Part shown: positions 23,042-35,034 of the stretch, piece by piece
Numbering within the stretch: position 1 is the first letter of the stretch
Layout: every line of letters starts with the position of its first letter
DNA from: Macrolepiota albuminosa
Lineage: Eukaryota; Basidiomycota; Agaricomycetes; Agaricales; Agaricaceae
Direction: 5' to 3'
DNA length: 64,000 nucleotides
NCBI GenBank assembly: GCA_027475525.1
Contig: JAMWFC010000037.1
Coordinates: 1,307,419 to 1,371,418, forward strand
Translations under genes and position numbers: made by a program
The notes under the pieces: model-generated
Databases searched by the model: none
Told to the model about the DNA's origin: nothing
What the model saw: only the letters and a program-made list of their open reading frames with translations

Positions 23042-25799
23042 ATGTTGCGTACGCCAACACATTCTCCGACGCCCCCACACACTAACGAGGTCACGCCCCT
23101 CATGGCCTGGGAGGCCCGGGACGCGCGATACTGAGCCCGCCTTGACTGGGAGCGTGTGGCGGAGCTTGTCCGGCAATGTGAGTGCTTCCCACGTCATCTG
23201 CCTGTCTCAGCTGACCTTCCTATTCCAGAACAACTCAGTAATCCTGCCCCGGAAGCGGGTCCTGGTCGGCACCTGGAGTCTGCTCCCGAGGCGGGCCCTA
23301 GTGCCCTCCCGGAGTCCTGCCCGAGTCGTCCCGCGCCTACTTTTGCACGGATGACTGTCCGCCCTCCCTGTCCGCACCCCCCTCCCCGCCCTAGGCTGCC
23401 TGCCCCCCCATTTCCGTCGCTCCGGGATGGCGGTGGGGACCGTTGCAGAGGTCCTGGAAGATCAACGTGTTGCGTGGGCGGCTGTGACGCAGGAGCTGTT
23501 CGGGGAGGCCCTAGAGAGGCTCCGGGGTCTGCCTGCCCATGCCTGGTGCGTGAGCAACGGACCGGTGAGTGGGCTCCTACCTCTTGGTCTTTCTGCTGAC
23601 TTTGGTGCAGTGCTTGCACTGTGCCCAGCGCATGGTGCCTTGCCTATTCGAGGTTCCGGGCCCCTTGTCCCGCCACGATACGTCTGTCTGCAAGGCCTGC
23701 CGTCTCAACCATGAGCGGTGCTCCATGTCGGCGCTGTGGAGGGCGCGGTGTGTCTCCCGGGAGCAGGGGTGGCCGCTGGCTGGGGTTACTCGGAGGATGG
23801 GAGTTGAGGAGCGGGATTGGGTGGTGGAGCCGGTGGAGGAGGGGATGGAGCCAGTGGGGGAGGTGCCCGCAGCGCCTGCAGAGGCACCCAGTGGAGGTTG
23901 GGGGGCTGGGGGCGGCCCGTGGTTCTAATCACCTGTCAGGTGACCCGGGCCGGGACCGGCAGTCACAAGGGTCGCGGGGGGCGCCCCGACAAGGGGAAGA
24001 GGCAGGCGTCGCCTAGTCCCTCCCTGGGCCCATCCAAGAGGGCGCGCCTGCCCCTGAGGACCCCATCCCTGGTCTCCCCCTGTCACGAACCACGCCTACG
24101 CCACCCTGAACCCCCAGTAAGTCCTGCCTGGAACCCCTCCTTTGAGACCCAACCCCCCAGCGTGCCCCCGGAACACATCGGGGCAAGACCGACTAGATCT
24201 GATGCCACCCCAACCAGGGCCGACCCAGCCCAACCCAATGCTCAACCCCCGGATAAGGCCCAAAGCCCCGCCAACACGCCACGTGCCCCGGACACCACCC
24301 CAAGCCTCGATCAATCATGCCGGAGGCCGCTCTCCACTTGACGCCGCCCTCCCGGTGCCACTCCCGAACCCGGGCAATACACCGCAACCCATCTACGCCC
24401 CCCGGGACTACACGACCGCAGAGGACTGACACCCGGACAATACGCCACACAGGACGCACCACATAGAAGGGGGTACGGACCTTATCCAGGGGGCCGGAGC
24501 TCAGCCGGCACCTGGTACTTAACCTGCAGCTCGTAGTACGTTACGGTAGTCTTGATATTGCTCCAGGGGGCCGGAGCTCAGCCGGCACCTGGTACTTAAC
24601 CTGCAGCTCGTAGTACGTTACGGTAGTCTTGATATTGCTATAACTCGTCTCTATACTCTCCTGTCTATTTCCTACTTGTCTCAATCTATCTGCTTTACTC
24701 TTTCAAGTCTCTCGGCCCACTAAAAGTCTCACTTCAATTTGAACTTAGTCTCCCGGTTTCAGTCTCAGTCTCCCGGTCTCAGTCTCTTTTTCCAATCACC
24801 CCTCCACCCTAGCAAGGCTCCGCCCACCCCCGCCCCGTATTCCGGACTTAGCCCAGGATCTTGCTCCACCTCTTCCTACGAACTCCGGCGCTCCGTAGCC
24901 ACCCCACACCCTACTTAAAACTCCGGAACTCACCCGGAGACTCTCCGTAGACTTCGAGTCTGCCTAGTAAGGACCCGCTCGCCCCCGGAGGCCCCCGTCA
25001 TCAGCGGAACCTGACACCCCTCCTCGCCTATCTCCCGCGGAGTTCTCCCCCTTGTCCAGGGGACTCCTAGCCCACGACATCGAGGTTCTGCAGGAGCAGG
25101 CCGGGCGAGAGCAGGGGGTTCACAAGGAGGGGATGAGGGGGGAGGCGGCGGCCGGGAGGGGTTTGGAGGAGAGTCGGGAAGAGATGATCTGGGGCCTGGA
25201 GGAGGCCAGGGTCGCCCAGGAGGAAGCGGAGGCCGAGCTAGAGGCTCTGAGGGCGAGGCTTGGGCAAGGAGTGGGGCTCCCGAGGAGTGAGAGGTTGGCG
25301 GAGGCCCTGCACCGGGACGTGGTGGTGGCCCGCATAGCCTCATTAAGTGAGTCCCCTTCTCCTCAGACTTGATCTCCTACTGACATTCCCAGGCTGGGCC
25401 CAAGAGCACCGCTTGCTCTTGGACGGGGCGGCCACGGCACTCGCGGCGCTGCAGGAGGGGCAGCGCCCTGAGGTGACGACTCCCAGGGTAGAGCGGGGCC
25501 TCGACTTGCTTGGGCGGGTGGTGTCGGACACCGGCGAAGGAACGTGCCTGCCCCCGGCTCCTGGTTCGAGAGAGTTCTGGACGAGGGTGAGTCTCTCCCG
25601 TCCTGGTTGGCCAAGGAAGTATTGCGGGAGCATGGTCTGGAGGGGATGGGGGAGGGCTTTCGAGGCTGGCCCAGGGAGGGAGGGAGCGGGGTGCAGTAGT
25701 TTTTGTTCATTCTTGTCTTTGCTCGTCTGTGGATCTGTAGAATATTGTACTTATAATAAAATGTATATACTTGGTCTCCTGGGGCAAAGGGTGGTGTAA
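23042..25799 (+). pseudogene. Antisense accessory gene of A3, six-cysteine protein, decayed
   Basis: Plus-strand gene lying between pol and the 3' LTR, homologous to 57327-59009. The first exon starts at ATG 23042 (LMAWEARDARY is recognisable) and ends at 23564. A 46-bp intron (GTGAGT...GTGCAG, 23565-23610) precedes an exon that opens with CLHC. The cysteine pattern is C-X2-C-X6-C-X15-C-X2-C-X6-C, followed by a Lys/Arg-rich region, a Glu-rich probable coiled coil (25052-25346), an intron (25347-25392) and a last exon beginning WAQEHRLLLDGAA. AATAAA near 25756 may be its poly(A) signal. Damage includes a TGA in the first exon, a +1 shift near 23410, a frame change near 23920 and a solo LTR inserted at 24081-25016. 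The function of the family is unknown; a DNA-binding regulator is possible. Confidence 0.7.
24081..25016 (+). repeat. Solo LTR of a family-A relative, inserted in the antisense gene
   Basis: On plus it starts TGTCACG and ends AACCTGACA, which is the sense-strand form of the family-A LTR but strongly diverged in the middle. It contains AGTCTTGATATTG, the family's self-primer word. The antisense gene of A3 is interrupted exactly here relative to A4. The flanks carry CCCC on both sides (24077-24080, 25017-25020), compatible with a 4-bp duplication but low in complexity. 936 bp as assembled, including one 77-bp duplication (24485-24638). Confidence 0.75.
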
Positions 25800-26027
25800 G
25801 GGGCGAAAGAAGACTGAAAGAGCACCTTGCCCAGGTTCCGGGACACCACTATGAAAAGGTACTAAAAGAGAGTAAGATCTAGAAAGAAGACTGAAAGAGC
25901 ACCTTGCCCAGGTTCCGGGACACCACTATGAAAAGGTACTAAAAGAGAGTAAGATCTAGAAAGAGAGAGCAGAAAGTATACATGGGAGTTGAATCTCTAC
26001 TGAGCCCAGAGGCGGGGGTTATGCCCA

Positions 26028-29000
26028 CTACTGCCGTCTGTGAGTCCTGCGCCCAGGAAGGTCGTTTCCTGAGTGCCGTTGTTGGAAGTCCCGGAGTTTG
26101 TCGAGGGCGCCTTCGAGGTTTTGGCGTGGTTCTCAAGTGTTGTCTTCCAGGCCGTATCCCTTCCACCATACAAGGAAGTGGGGTTGTCCACGAATATTCC
26201 GGAAGTCGAGGATGTCTTCAACCTCGTAGTGGTATTTGTCCTCGACCTTGACCGGGGGAGGGGGCTCGGGGCGTTGTTTGGAGAAGGGATCCGGGGGGTG
26301 TCGTTCCAGGAGGTGGACATAGAATACCGGGTGCAGACCTTTTAGTCCCGAGGGAAGCTCGATCTTGTAGGCGTGGGATGAGACCTTCTTCAATATCTTG
26401 AACGGGCCGAGGCGCTTGTGATCAAGTTTTGGGGAGGGCTGGCGGATGCGGAGGTGGCATCGATCTAACCATACCTTTGTCCCAGGGGTCCAGTCGGGGG
26501 TGTCTTCCCGTTTCCGGTCGGCGTGTTTCGCATAGGCCCGGTTCGCGGTGTCGATCTCTTCCCGGAGAAACTCGTGAAGGGATTGGAGATCCCAGGCGAC
26601 CTCGTGGGCGGCGTGCGACGGGATGTCCCAGAGCGAGAGTGTCAGTCGAGGGTGGTATCCCTTGTTGGCAAAGAAAGGGGATACCCCGGTGGCAGAGTGC
26701 GGCGTGTTGTTGTAGGTGAACTCGGCCAGGGGGAGCTCGGCGCGCCAGTCGTCCTGCAAGTAGTTGACGTACAGTCAGAGGTACTGCTCGAGAGACTGGT
26801 TGACCCTTTCGGTTTGGCCGTTGGTTTCGGGGTGGTAGGCGGTAGAGAGGTTAGTCTTTACTTCAAGTGCCTTACACAGGGAAGTCCAAAACTTGGACAC
26901 GAAGAGGAGGCCACGGTCGGAGACAATGTCGTCCGGGAGTCCATGTTTGGCGAAGACGTGCTCAAGGAATAGCCGGGCGAAGTCCAGGGCGGTGTCCGTG
27001 GTGTGGCAGGGTAGGAAGATGCCCTGTTTGGTTAGCCTGCACACAACAACGAGAATGGCATCAAACCCTTCAGATTCCAGGAGTTCGACGATGTGGTCCA
27101 GGGATATGGAGGACCAGGGGCATCGCCCAACCGGCAGGGGTTTCAGGAGTCTGTAGGGTTGGTGTCGGGAGATCTTGGCCCGGAGGCAGGGTTCGCATAA
27201 TCGAATGTAGTAGGTCACATCCTTCTTCAACCCTGGCCAAAAGTAAGTCCGGGAGATAAGCTGGAGGGTCTTACGTATTCTAGGGTGTCCCCGGAGCTTA
27301 TGGTCGTGGTGTTGACGAAGGACATCATAGCGGAGTCAGGCATGATCCGGGACGTAGATGCGGCCGTCTCGGAGGAGGAGTTTTTCGTCGGGGGATAAGG
27401 AGAAGGCAGGTCCCGGTCAGTTCTGTCAGAAGGATTTCGGGGGTCGTGATCAGTGAAGTACTTGTCTCGGGGGGCATGGCGGATCTGGTTCAGGGTCCCT
27501 TTGTCGTTTAAGATTAGTACGGCATTCAGATGTTTGGGAGGGATCACCACGCGATGATTGAACGCATTGCGTTCCGCCTCGGACGACTTCTTGGGATAGA
27601 CATCCGGTCGATGGGTGAGGGCATCGGGTTTAGCTCCAAGTCGTCCCGGGCGGTACTGGATTGTGAAGTCGTATTCCGAGAGAACCTTGGACCATTGGGC
27701 CTGCCGTCGACTCAGTTGCTTGGTCGTGGTGAAGTACTGCAGGTTGTTGTGATCCAAGTAGACCTGAATCCGGTGCCGGGCTCCCTCAAGGTATGCTCGC
27801 CATTGTTTGAAGGCTTCAACGATGGTGAGGAGCTCCTTGTCGTAGATGTTGTAGTTGAGCTCAGTGTCGATCATGGACCGGGTGTAGAAGGTGACTGGCC
27901 GGGGCTCCCCACCATCAGATTCCATCTGTGAGAGAATACCGGCAATGGCGTAGTTGGAGGCGTCGCATTCTAGGATAATTGAGAGGGTCGGGTTGTAGTG
28001 CCGGAGTACGGGGGCGGCTGTAAAAGCCTCCTTGAGCAGGTTAAAGACGCTCTGGCACTTACTGTCCCAGTTCCAGGTGACGTCCTTGCGCGTGAGCCAG
28101 TTGAGGGGTTTCGTGATACCGGAGTAGTTGTCTATAAACCTCCGGTAGAAGTTAGCAAAACCCAAGAAGGACTGTACTTCCTTCACGTTCCAGAGTTGTG
28201 GCTAGTTGACAATGGCCTCGACCTTGTAGGGATCCATGCGAACACCGTTCGGGGATACTATGACGCCGAGATACTCAACCTCTTCCGTGTGGAATGAACA
28301 CTTCTCGGGCTTGGCGTGGAGGTTGTGCTTCCGGAGGCGTTCGGGGACTTTCCGGACATGTTTCTGGTGGTCCTCCTTCGAGTCGGAGTAGATGAATATG
28401 TCGTCCAGGTAGACTATCACAAAGACATCGCTCATGTCATGGAAGATGTCGTTTATGAAGTATTGGAACGTGGCGGGGGAGTTAGTCATTCCGAAAGGCA
28501 TCACAAGATACTCAAACAGACCATACCGCGTGCGGAACGCGGTTTTCCACTCATGTCCTGAGGCAATGCGGACGTTGTTGTAGCCGGAGCAAAGGTCGAT
28601 CTTTGTGTAAACCTTGGCACTGCGGAGCCAATCGACCAGATCGCCGATGAGCGGGAGCAGGTAGCGGTTTTTCTTGGTGATCTTATTGAGTCCCCGGTAG
28701 TCGATGCAGAGTTGGAGCGAGCCGTCCTTCTTCTTGGCAAATAGAACCGGGGCTCCGGCAGCGGAGGCGGAGGGCAGGATGAATCCCTTACCAAGCATTT
28801 CGTCGAGGTAGTCCTTGAGGGCCCGGAGTTCAACTTTTGACATGTTGTATACCTTGCCGAAAGGAGGGGCGGCTCCTTCCTCAAGGTCAATAGTGTGGTC
28901 ATAGGGGCGGTGAGGGGGAATCTCCTTGGCATCTCCTTCGGAGAATACGTCAGCAAACTCATGATACTCCGGGGGAACTACTTCTCAGAGGATCTGTTCC

Positions 29001-29721
29001 TCGGTCTTTTTTTCTGGGGGGATAGCGTCCCCTCATAGGTGTTCTTCTGGGAGAGAAGGCGAGGTGTGCAGCTGAAACATGGGAGTTCCATCCTTCATGA
29101 GGTGGGTGAAGGGGGCGGCCCCAATGATCCTAATGTTGAGTGTGCTCGGGTCGATCGAGGTTGCGGAAGCATTGGCCGGAGTGGGTGTGACGCATGTCTG
29201 AGACCGGCAGGGGTAGTTCAGCCCTTTGTACTTGTTCCAAGGAATGTTTGGGGGTCGATCGGGGGCCTTGCGGTCTTGGACGGGTGTGGGGGGCACGGCA
29301 GTTGTCCCAGAGATGTCAGGCGTCAGGTCGTTTCCTAGGGCCCGGAGGTGCACGGCGGTCGGGGGGCAGTTTTCAGGTCCCGGGAAGGTCATGGTGAGCG
29401 TCCTCCAATCGATGTCGGGGTTCGTGTCACGCAGCCAGGGTAGTCCCAGCACCATCAGAGTCGATTTGTGAAGTCGCGTGACCAGGAAGTCGGAGGTGAA
29501 CTCGTAGTTGTTGTCCAGGGTCACGCATCCCGAGTGGGACCTCTGGATGGGGCCGGAGGAGGAGGGGGTGCCGTCGAGGTGTTGCAGGCGGAGGGGCTGG
29601 TCGAGGGAGTCGTGGGGAAGGTCGAGGGCGTCGGAGTCGTGGGGAAGGTCGAGGGCGTCGCTGATGAAAACTCCGGTGGCTCCGCTGTCGATGAGGGCCG
29701 ATATTGGTCCTGGGGTGCCGT
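26028..29721 (-). pseudogene. pol: pol of A3, second protease to chromodomain
   Basis: From right to left: second retropepsin (DSGA near 29690; TLDNNYEFTSDFLV and LGLPWLRDTNP near 29440), RT with intact YLDD (near 28400), RNase H (ECDASNYAIAG near 27960), integrase HHCC and catalytic core, the GPF-like region, and a chromodomain ([11 protein letters not shown] then FLVWWKGYG, about 26230-26150). The chromodomain's conserved Trp codon is a TGA. Other stops lie near 28202 (Trp to TAG) and 26775. Pol ends near 26028. Chromodomains of this kind direct integration towards marked chromatin in other chromoviruses. A 27-bp in-frame tandem duplication (29607-29660) lies after the second DSGA. Confidence 0.86.
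29607..29660. repeat. 27-bp in-frame tandem duplication in A3 pol
   Basis: GAGTCGTGGGGAAGGTCGAG recurs with a 27-bp period. It differs from the 77-bp class in length and keeps the pol frame, so it is probably a real change. Confidence 0.7.
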
Positions 29722-30790
29722 TGATGACGCCAACTGTGGTTGGATGTGCTGGACGTATACGCAGTACAACGCCGTCTCCAGCGCTTGGCGTGCGTAGGTG
29801 TGAGGAGTCCTGACAGGGTCCCGGTGTGCTCGAGTGGAGGTAGTAAACGATGCGCTAGATTATAGCGCTTTGGGGGCTACCTGGCAGACGGTAAGCGTCG
29901 TAGTTTAGGCAAAGATATTGGAGAAAAGACAAATAGCGCCATGTATTGTGGCCGTAGGTGGCACCGTAAACGATGAAGACGAGACAGACGAAGCTAGCGC
30001 CCGACTTAGTGACGAAGTCAAAGGAGGCTAGCGCAAGTTGAACGCTGAGTGTAACTGTTTTCTCGAGGGGTTACGATTCGTTGTTATATACATGAAAAGT
30101 AGCTATTTTATATACAGTGCGCTACCGTGTTTGCCAAGATACAAGTCCATCTGCGGCGCTACCTCCTAGCGCCTCTCCTCGTGGTTTACTCTAACGGCGA
30201 CCTGTCAACGGCGACCTTGTGCACATGGCTGACGGCGACCAACGGCGTTATGACCCACGGCGACCTGCGGTGACTCTATATTGACTTAGAGTTGTACGAG
30301 TCTGCTCACTTTTCTATAACTCCGATTGGCCAGGCTGTTCCGGGGTATGGTTGGAAAATCCTCGACAGACGCCGTGAGCGCTAATGTCAGCGCTACTCAT
30401 TGTATTAGTTCCTGTCAGGTCCAGATGTCGGATTTAAGTATATCCGGTGCCGCCGTCATTGATCCCTTTAGACTTCTGATTGAAGTGCCTCGTCTAATGG
30501 CAGCGCCTGCTGCTGGCTCCTTCTGGAAGTGATCGGGGTTTAGTTATAGTCCTCTCCCGCCGTTGTGTTAGCGCTATACGTTATGAGCCTCCTTCGTCCT
30601 TGGGCTAGGTGAAAGGAGAGTGCTGAAGGCTTGGTAGCTAGGGGTTAGGATAAATTTCTAAATCCTGTAGTAGTTTGCCAGAGCTAGAGCTGCTCTATAC
30701 TCCCAACTGGTCGCCAGAGTCCTGCGTACGTCAAGTGTCGGTTGGCCTATAATGTCCCTTGATGCGCTCAGTCCGAGTAGAAGCCTATCA
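29722..30790 (-). repeat. 3' LTR of element B (1069 bp)
   Basis: TGATGACGCC...GCCTATCA. Its length equals the reconstructed other LTR (42502-42928 plus 53669-54310, also 1069 bp). By eye the two differ at about 16 sites, all transitions and about 13 of them at CpG. Contains a cluster of CGGCGACC words (30194-30270). Confidence 0.93.
30194..30270. repeat. Cluster of CGGCGACC words in the B LTR
   Basis: Four copies of CGGCGACC and one variant (CGGCGTTA) occur in about 77 bp, at irregular spacing. The other LTR has the same cluster at 53714-53790. It could be a protein-binding array; the role is not known. Confidence 0.6.
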
Positions 30791-30827
30791 TCTCCCCCCA
30801 ACTGAAAAATTGACTGTCCTCAGTCAA
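30791..30827 (-). promoter_or_regulatory. Polypurine tract and adjoining inverted motif of B
   Basis: On minus GTTGGGGGGAGA abuts the 3' LTR. A few bases further inside lies GACTGTCCTCAGTC, a 5-bp inverted repeat with a 4-base centre. Element C has the same tract and the identical 14-nt word at the same place (43924-43960), though the surrounding sequence differs. Confidence 0.75.
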
Positions 30828-30878
30828 ACGCCGTCATTAATTTGACTGCGCTACGGTCCGTAGAATGCCGCCGGCGCC

Positions 30879-30886
30879 TTATAAAA
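30879..30886 (+). promoter_or_regulatory. TATA box of antisense gene B1
   Basis: TTATAAAA lies 52 nt upstream of the ATG at 30938, outside the LTR. It suggests that the antisense gene has its own promoter rather than using the LTR. Confidence 0.65.
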
Positions 30887-30937
30887 ATCGTTTTTTAGCC
30901 CTTCACCTTCTCGTGTTTTCCTTCCCATCTTTCCAAC

Positions 30938-33602
30938 ATGTCCACTCCTTTCGATGCCTCTGCTCTTTGCAATTTCCTGGCTAAAGCCTCTTATTTATTC
31001 GATCGCGCTAAGTCTGTCGGTCCCTCCGATGCACCACAAACCGTCCCTGGCATTATGCAACTATATCGGCGCTGGCTTGTGGTCCGCGGCTCCGACAGTT
31101 CCTGGGTGCGGGGCGTCGAGGTTTGTGAATGGTGCATTGCTCGGTACCGTGAATATGAGGGTGCCGATTGGTTGCTACCGTTCGCGGACTTGTTCGTAAG
31201 TTTTTAGGTTTGCTTTTAGGTTCGTGGCGCTAAGGTTCAGCGCCCATACTAGGCTCCTTCTCTATCCAACGAGATCAACGCCCTGCTGGCTAGTACCGAG
31301 GTTGGCGAGGTGAGTTCCCTCCTTTTCTTCCTCACATTTTCCGTGTTAACCCTGAGTAGTCGGTTGCTACGTCGCCCACCGTTGCAAGTCTTCCTAGTGC
31401 CCCGTCGGCCTCTACCGTTCCTTCCGTTCCGGCCGCTCCTGCTGCTCCTGTTTCCGTTCTGCCTCCTCCCATTCTTGGTAGTCCCTTTCGTGGCGATGCT
31501 TCTCCCGCTCGCCCTGCGCCCATCGTCGCTTCTCCCACTCATACTGCGCCTCCTCACTCGGCCATCAAATGGATTGCCGTTACTGCCAGTGAGCCCCGGC
31601 CCGGACCTACCCATACTATTTCTCGCCTTCCCCCCCGTAACTTCGCCGTCGTTATTAATCGCGCGCCCCCTACTCTCGCTAGTCCTCCCAAACGTACCGT
31701 GCGTCCTTGTCTTCTTGCCTCTAGTTCTTCTACTCACTCTGCTTCTTAGGTCAATCTCCCTGCTCGTGTTGCCCCTTTGTATGTCGTAAGTGTTTCCTTT
31801 TAAGATCGCTTGTCTCTAGCGCCTGATCGAGCCCTCCTTAGGCGCCCAACCAAACTATGTTTACCGACGCGGAGCTTCGTGATTTGCTGCGTCTTCGTCG
31901 TGATACTACCGTCATTGATACCGGCCTCCCGGCTGGTGTCCAGGTGCTCGGCGCTAAGAAGAAGGTTACGGTGGCACCCGTGGAGCGCCGTGCCTTTAGG
32001 GCAAAGATTGGTGCGGTAAGTGCATGTTTGTCCCTGAAAGGTTGATGACGTCGCTAACTTCTTTCCCAGTGCGATAAATGCTGGTCTGAAAACGATCCTG
32101 AAGGTTGCTGGTTTCCTACCGCCTCTCTTCCCTGCTACCGTTGCGATGCGTTGAAACGGGGCTGTGCCTTCAATGGGATTCGTACTCGCAAACGTGGTAG
32201 GGACGCTATCATGCAGCGCAATTACGAGTGAAACGGGGCTGTGCCTTCAATGGGATTCGTACTCGCAAACGTGGTAGGGACGCTATCATGCAGCGCAATT
32301 ACGAGCGCGCAGTCTTAGTTTGTAACGCCCGGGCCTTTGTGCTGCAGCAACGCAATTTGGCCGCTACTCGTCAGCCCACTGTGATTAGCGCTGCAAGTCT
32401 AGCGCTTCCCATCACCCAAGATGGTACTACCGTGACTGCCCCCTTTGCCCGTTCTCCCCGTCGTCCCGTCCCTTCAAAGCGTAAGCCTATTGTCGCCTCT
32501 CCTAGCAAGAGTCCCGGTAAGCGCCGGGAGCTAGCGCCTGCTACTCCCATCGTCTTGTCTTCTACCGAGTCGTCTACTGATGAAGGCGAGGATACTGAGA
32601 GAGACGCCGAGGGCGAAGATGACGATGAGGCTGGGCCTGTAGTCGACACCGATGCGCTGTTGGCGGTACGCGCTCTTCTGCTTCGCATTACTCCCCCTTT
32701 CGCCGCTAACCCTTATCAGAGTGGCCCCAGTGGTAACCGGTGCGTAGGCTTCGGGTTTTCTTCGCCAGGTGATGCTAACCTCTTCGTCGCTAGTTCCCCT
32801 ACTCCCTCGCTTCCGGTTGTCGTGAATATCCCTCCCGCCGAAGATGTCGTAATGTCTGTTGCCGGGCTAGTTCCCCTACTCCCTCGCTTCCGGTTGTCGT
32901 GAATATCCCTCCCGCCGAAGATGTCGTAATGTCTGTTGCCGGTGCTACCCCTGCTCCCGAGCCTGTCGCGGCTAGCGCCTCCCCCGTTGCCCTTCCTATT
33001 ACACCATCTCTTACCCCTCCTCATAGCCTCTCTTCTTTCCCCAGTACTCGCGAGTCCTCTACCGCGCCTGAGTCCGAAGGGACCTTAGTAGCTCAGGGCG
33101 AGCGCCGCCGCCGCTGGAGGTACTTGCCTTCCTATGGCATCCGCCTTTCTTCTGCTAGGGCCATGTCCCCAGGCGATGAGCACCATGAATGGACCCCCCG
33201 TGCTCCCGTAACCGTTCGAGTAAGTCTGCATTTCCTAGTTAGTTCGCCTCTCCGCTGACCTCCTCTAAGTTCGATCCTTTTTGGACTCCTCCCCCCGCCA
33301 TGCGCGTTTCCGGCGACGCCTATCCCTGGCTTGGGGATGAGTTCTCTTATCCTGTCACTCCCCTACGTCCTGCCGCCGATCTCCATCAACAACTTCGCCA
33401 GATCGAGGACGCGACCGACGTCGTTGGTAGCGAACTCGCCCTCCTCTGTCCTCGTGTCTCCACCTTAGCGCGCCGTGAGCTCCTCCTGCTTGAGCTCCAT
33501 GACGACATCACTGATGCGCTTGAGTGGCAAGCAAGTAACGCCATTCAAGACGGGGACTTGCTTCCATTGGGTGATCCCGCTCCCTCCGCGTCTGATGCGT
33601 AG
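30938..33602 (+). CDS. Antisense gene B1: seven-exon, six-cysteine (Zn2Cys6-like) protein
   Basis: Plus-strand gene between the polypurine tract and the end of pol. Inferred exons: 30938-31195, 31253-31309, 31360-31698, 31750-31785, 31842-32015, 32070-33219 and 33270-33602, with introns of about 50-57 bp, all GT...AG and all in phase 0. Exon 6 contains two 77-bp duplications; removing them gives 332 whole codons and a protein of about 730 residues without a stop. Residues 1-86 look helical, followed by a Pro/Ser-rich stretch. The sixth exon opens with the cysteine pattern C-X2-C-X8-C-X8-C-X2-C-X6-C (CDKC...CYRC), followed by RTRKRGRD, an acidic Ser/Glu/Asp stretch and a helical C-terminus. 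The layout resembles fungal zinc-cluster regulators, but the spacing differs from GAL4, so DNA binding is inference. No family name recognised. Confidence 0.75.
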
Positions 33603-34128
33603 TCGCCGGCCCGTAGCGCTTCGAATTTCTGTGGACTTTGAAAATTTTGATACGTAGTTTGTGATAGCCATACTAAAAATAAACGCTCCCCTCCCCTTGT
33701 TTCGAAATCGTCAGTTTGTAAGTAATCAAAATACAAAGTAAGAAAAAGGGGAAACGCTCAGTAAATCATCATGGCGTAAAAACCCCTATTACCAGCGCGA
33801 CCCAATAGCCAATATCGCGCCAGCCTAGGAAGAAATAGGTATCGTCTGTAGAAAAATAAGTCGATTCATGCAAGAAGTTTTAATATATAAGAAAAGAGTG
33901 CCACTGATCGCTTGTGGTTATTCGGTGATGGTGGGTATAAGCGCTAGATCTCGAAGGTTAATACCCTCTTTGTGCAACCTAAAATGGACTCCAGCGCATC
34001 CTATTGGCTCGTGTCTGCGTCAGGGTCCAAGCCCCTTGAGAAGTGCCCTCCCACGCTGTCGCTAGTTGAAACACCGTCCGAGCCCTATAAATTGCCCATG
34101 CCCCGACAGCATCTCATCAGTCTTCGCG
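33603..34128. other. Spacer between antisense genes B1 and B2
   Basis: No coding region. It includes downstream sequence of B1 (AATAAACG near 33677 could serve as a poly(A) signal) and, at 34086-34092, TATAAAT, which lies 37 nt before the ATG of B2. Confidence 0.5.
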
Positions 34129-34748
34129 ATGGAAAGCCCAACCGGCATCGTGTGGACTGCCCGTTGTGATCGTGCTCATATCGTAATGGATCCCCCCACT
34201 TTCCTGGAACGCGCTACCTCGTTCTTCCACCACTACCCAGCGGTTGGCGTGCCCGGGCTGACCGACGGAGTCGTTGAGTTAGGTCGTCGCTGCCAGCTAC
34301 TTTGTGTGGCCTGTGAGATCTGGAACGATGACCTGCCGTTGACCCGTTTCGGTATGGAGAAAAACTGGAGTCGGATTTTTCAGGTGCGCTATTGCCTTTT
34401 TCGCCCTCCTTCTCTTCTGATAGTCGCCCAATAAAGCAAATCGCGACCAAGGAAACGAAGGAGCGTCTTGAGTTGCTGCTGGAGGAGAGTCACTACCTGG
34501 TCCGTTACCTTATTACCTTGTTTTCTTCCTTCTAACGCATTGCCCTGCTAGGCGCCCCGCTCGTCTACTGGTGGCCGGCTTTTTCCTTATTACCTTGTTT
34601 TCTTCCTTCTAACGCATTGCCCTGCTAGGCGCCCCGCTCGTCTACTGGTGGCCGGCTTTTTCGCGGTCCAACTGAAGGCTGGCGGCTTCCAGGCCTCTCC
34701 TTTTGCCCGGTCCTTGATACTCGTCTGTCTCCCATGTCGTTTATGTAA
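34129..34748 (+). CDS. Antisense gene B2: short paralogue of the B1 N-terminus
   Basis: TATAAAT at 34086 and ATG at 34129. Inferred exons: 34129-34383, 34437-34499 and 34552-34748 (the last spans the 77-bp duplication 34508-34661), ending TAA; about 145 residues after correction. The first intron is GTGCGC...AAAG; the second has an unusual GTCCGT donor. Exon 1 shows a pattern, F-L-E-R-A...F...P...G...L-G-R-R...W, that also appears in exon 1 of B1 and in B3. No cysteine motif is present. Function unknown; it may be a truncated copy or a regulator acting on the same partner as B1. Confidence 0.55.
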
Positions 34749-35034
34749 GTCGGCTTCTTCTTTTTCGTGGCGCCACCGGGCTGACAGATTTTGGCTAGTT
34801 GATTTCTTTTGTCGTGTTTATGTAAGTCGGCTTCTTCTTTTTCGTGGCGCCACCGGGCTGACAGATTTTGGCTAGTTGATTTCTTTTGTCGTAGTTATAT
34901 GAAATGCATCATTGTCTTCTCCCCCCCCCTCATGATTGTTTGCGCATGTAAGAGTTCCCAAGTATCCGCGACCCTGCAACCAGCTGGAGGTATTTTATGG
35001 ATTCTGGCGCAGTTAACCCGGTTAGTATCATATC
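34749..35034. other. Spacer between antisense genes B2 and B3
   Basis: Contains the right half of a 77-bp duplication (34739-34892). No open frame of note and no clear promoter word. Confidence 0.4.

Larger units (their letters stand above)
22158..29721 (-). mobile_element. Element A3, 3' part (3' LTR, antisense gene, pol)
   Basis: Family-A copy interrupted by element B. This part holds, from the right, the second retropepsin, RT, RNase H, integrase and chromodomain, an antisense gene and the 3' LTR. The remainder (first retropepsin and gag) resumes at 54315. The 4-bp duplication CCGT (29718-29721 and 54311-54314) and the continuous protein across the gap show that the two parts were once one element. 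Confidence 0.88.

Noticed and set aside
31310..31789. Alternative plus frame of 159 codons, Leu/Pro-rich, across exon 3 of antisense gene B1
   Set aside because: It overlaps the phase-consistent exon chain in another frame and would exclude the cysteine exon; the spliced model uses all introns in phase 0.
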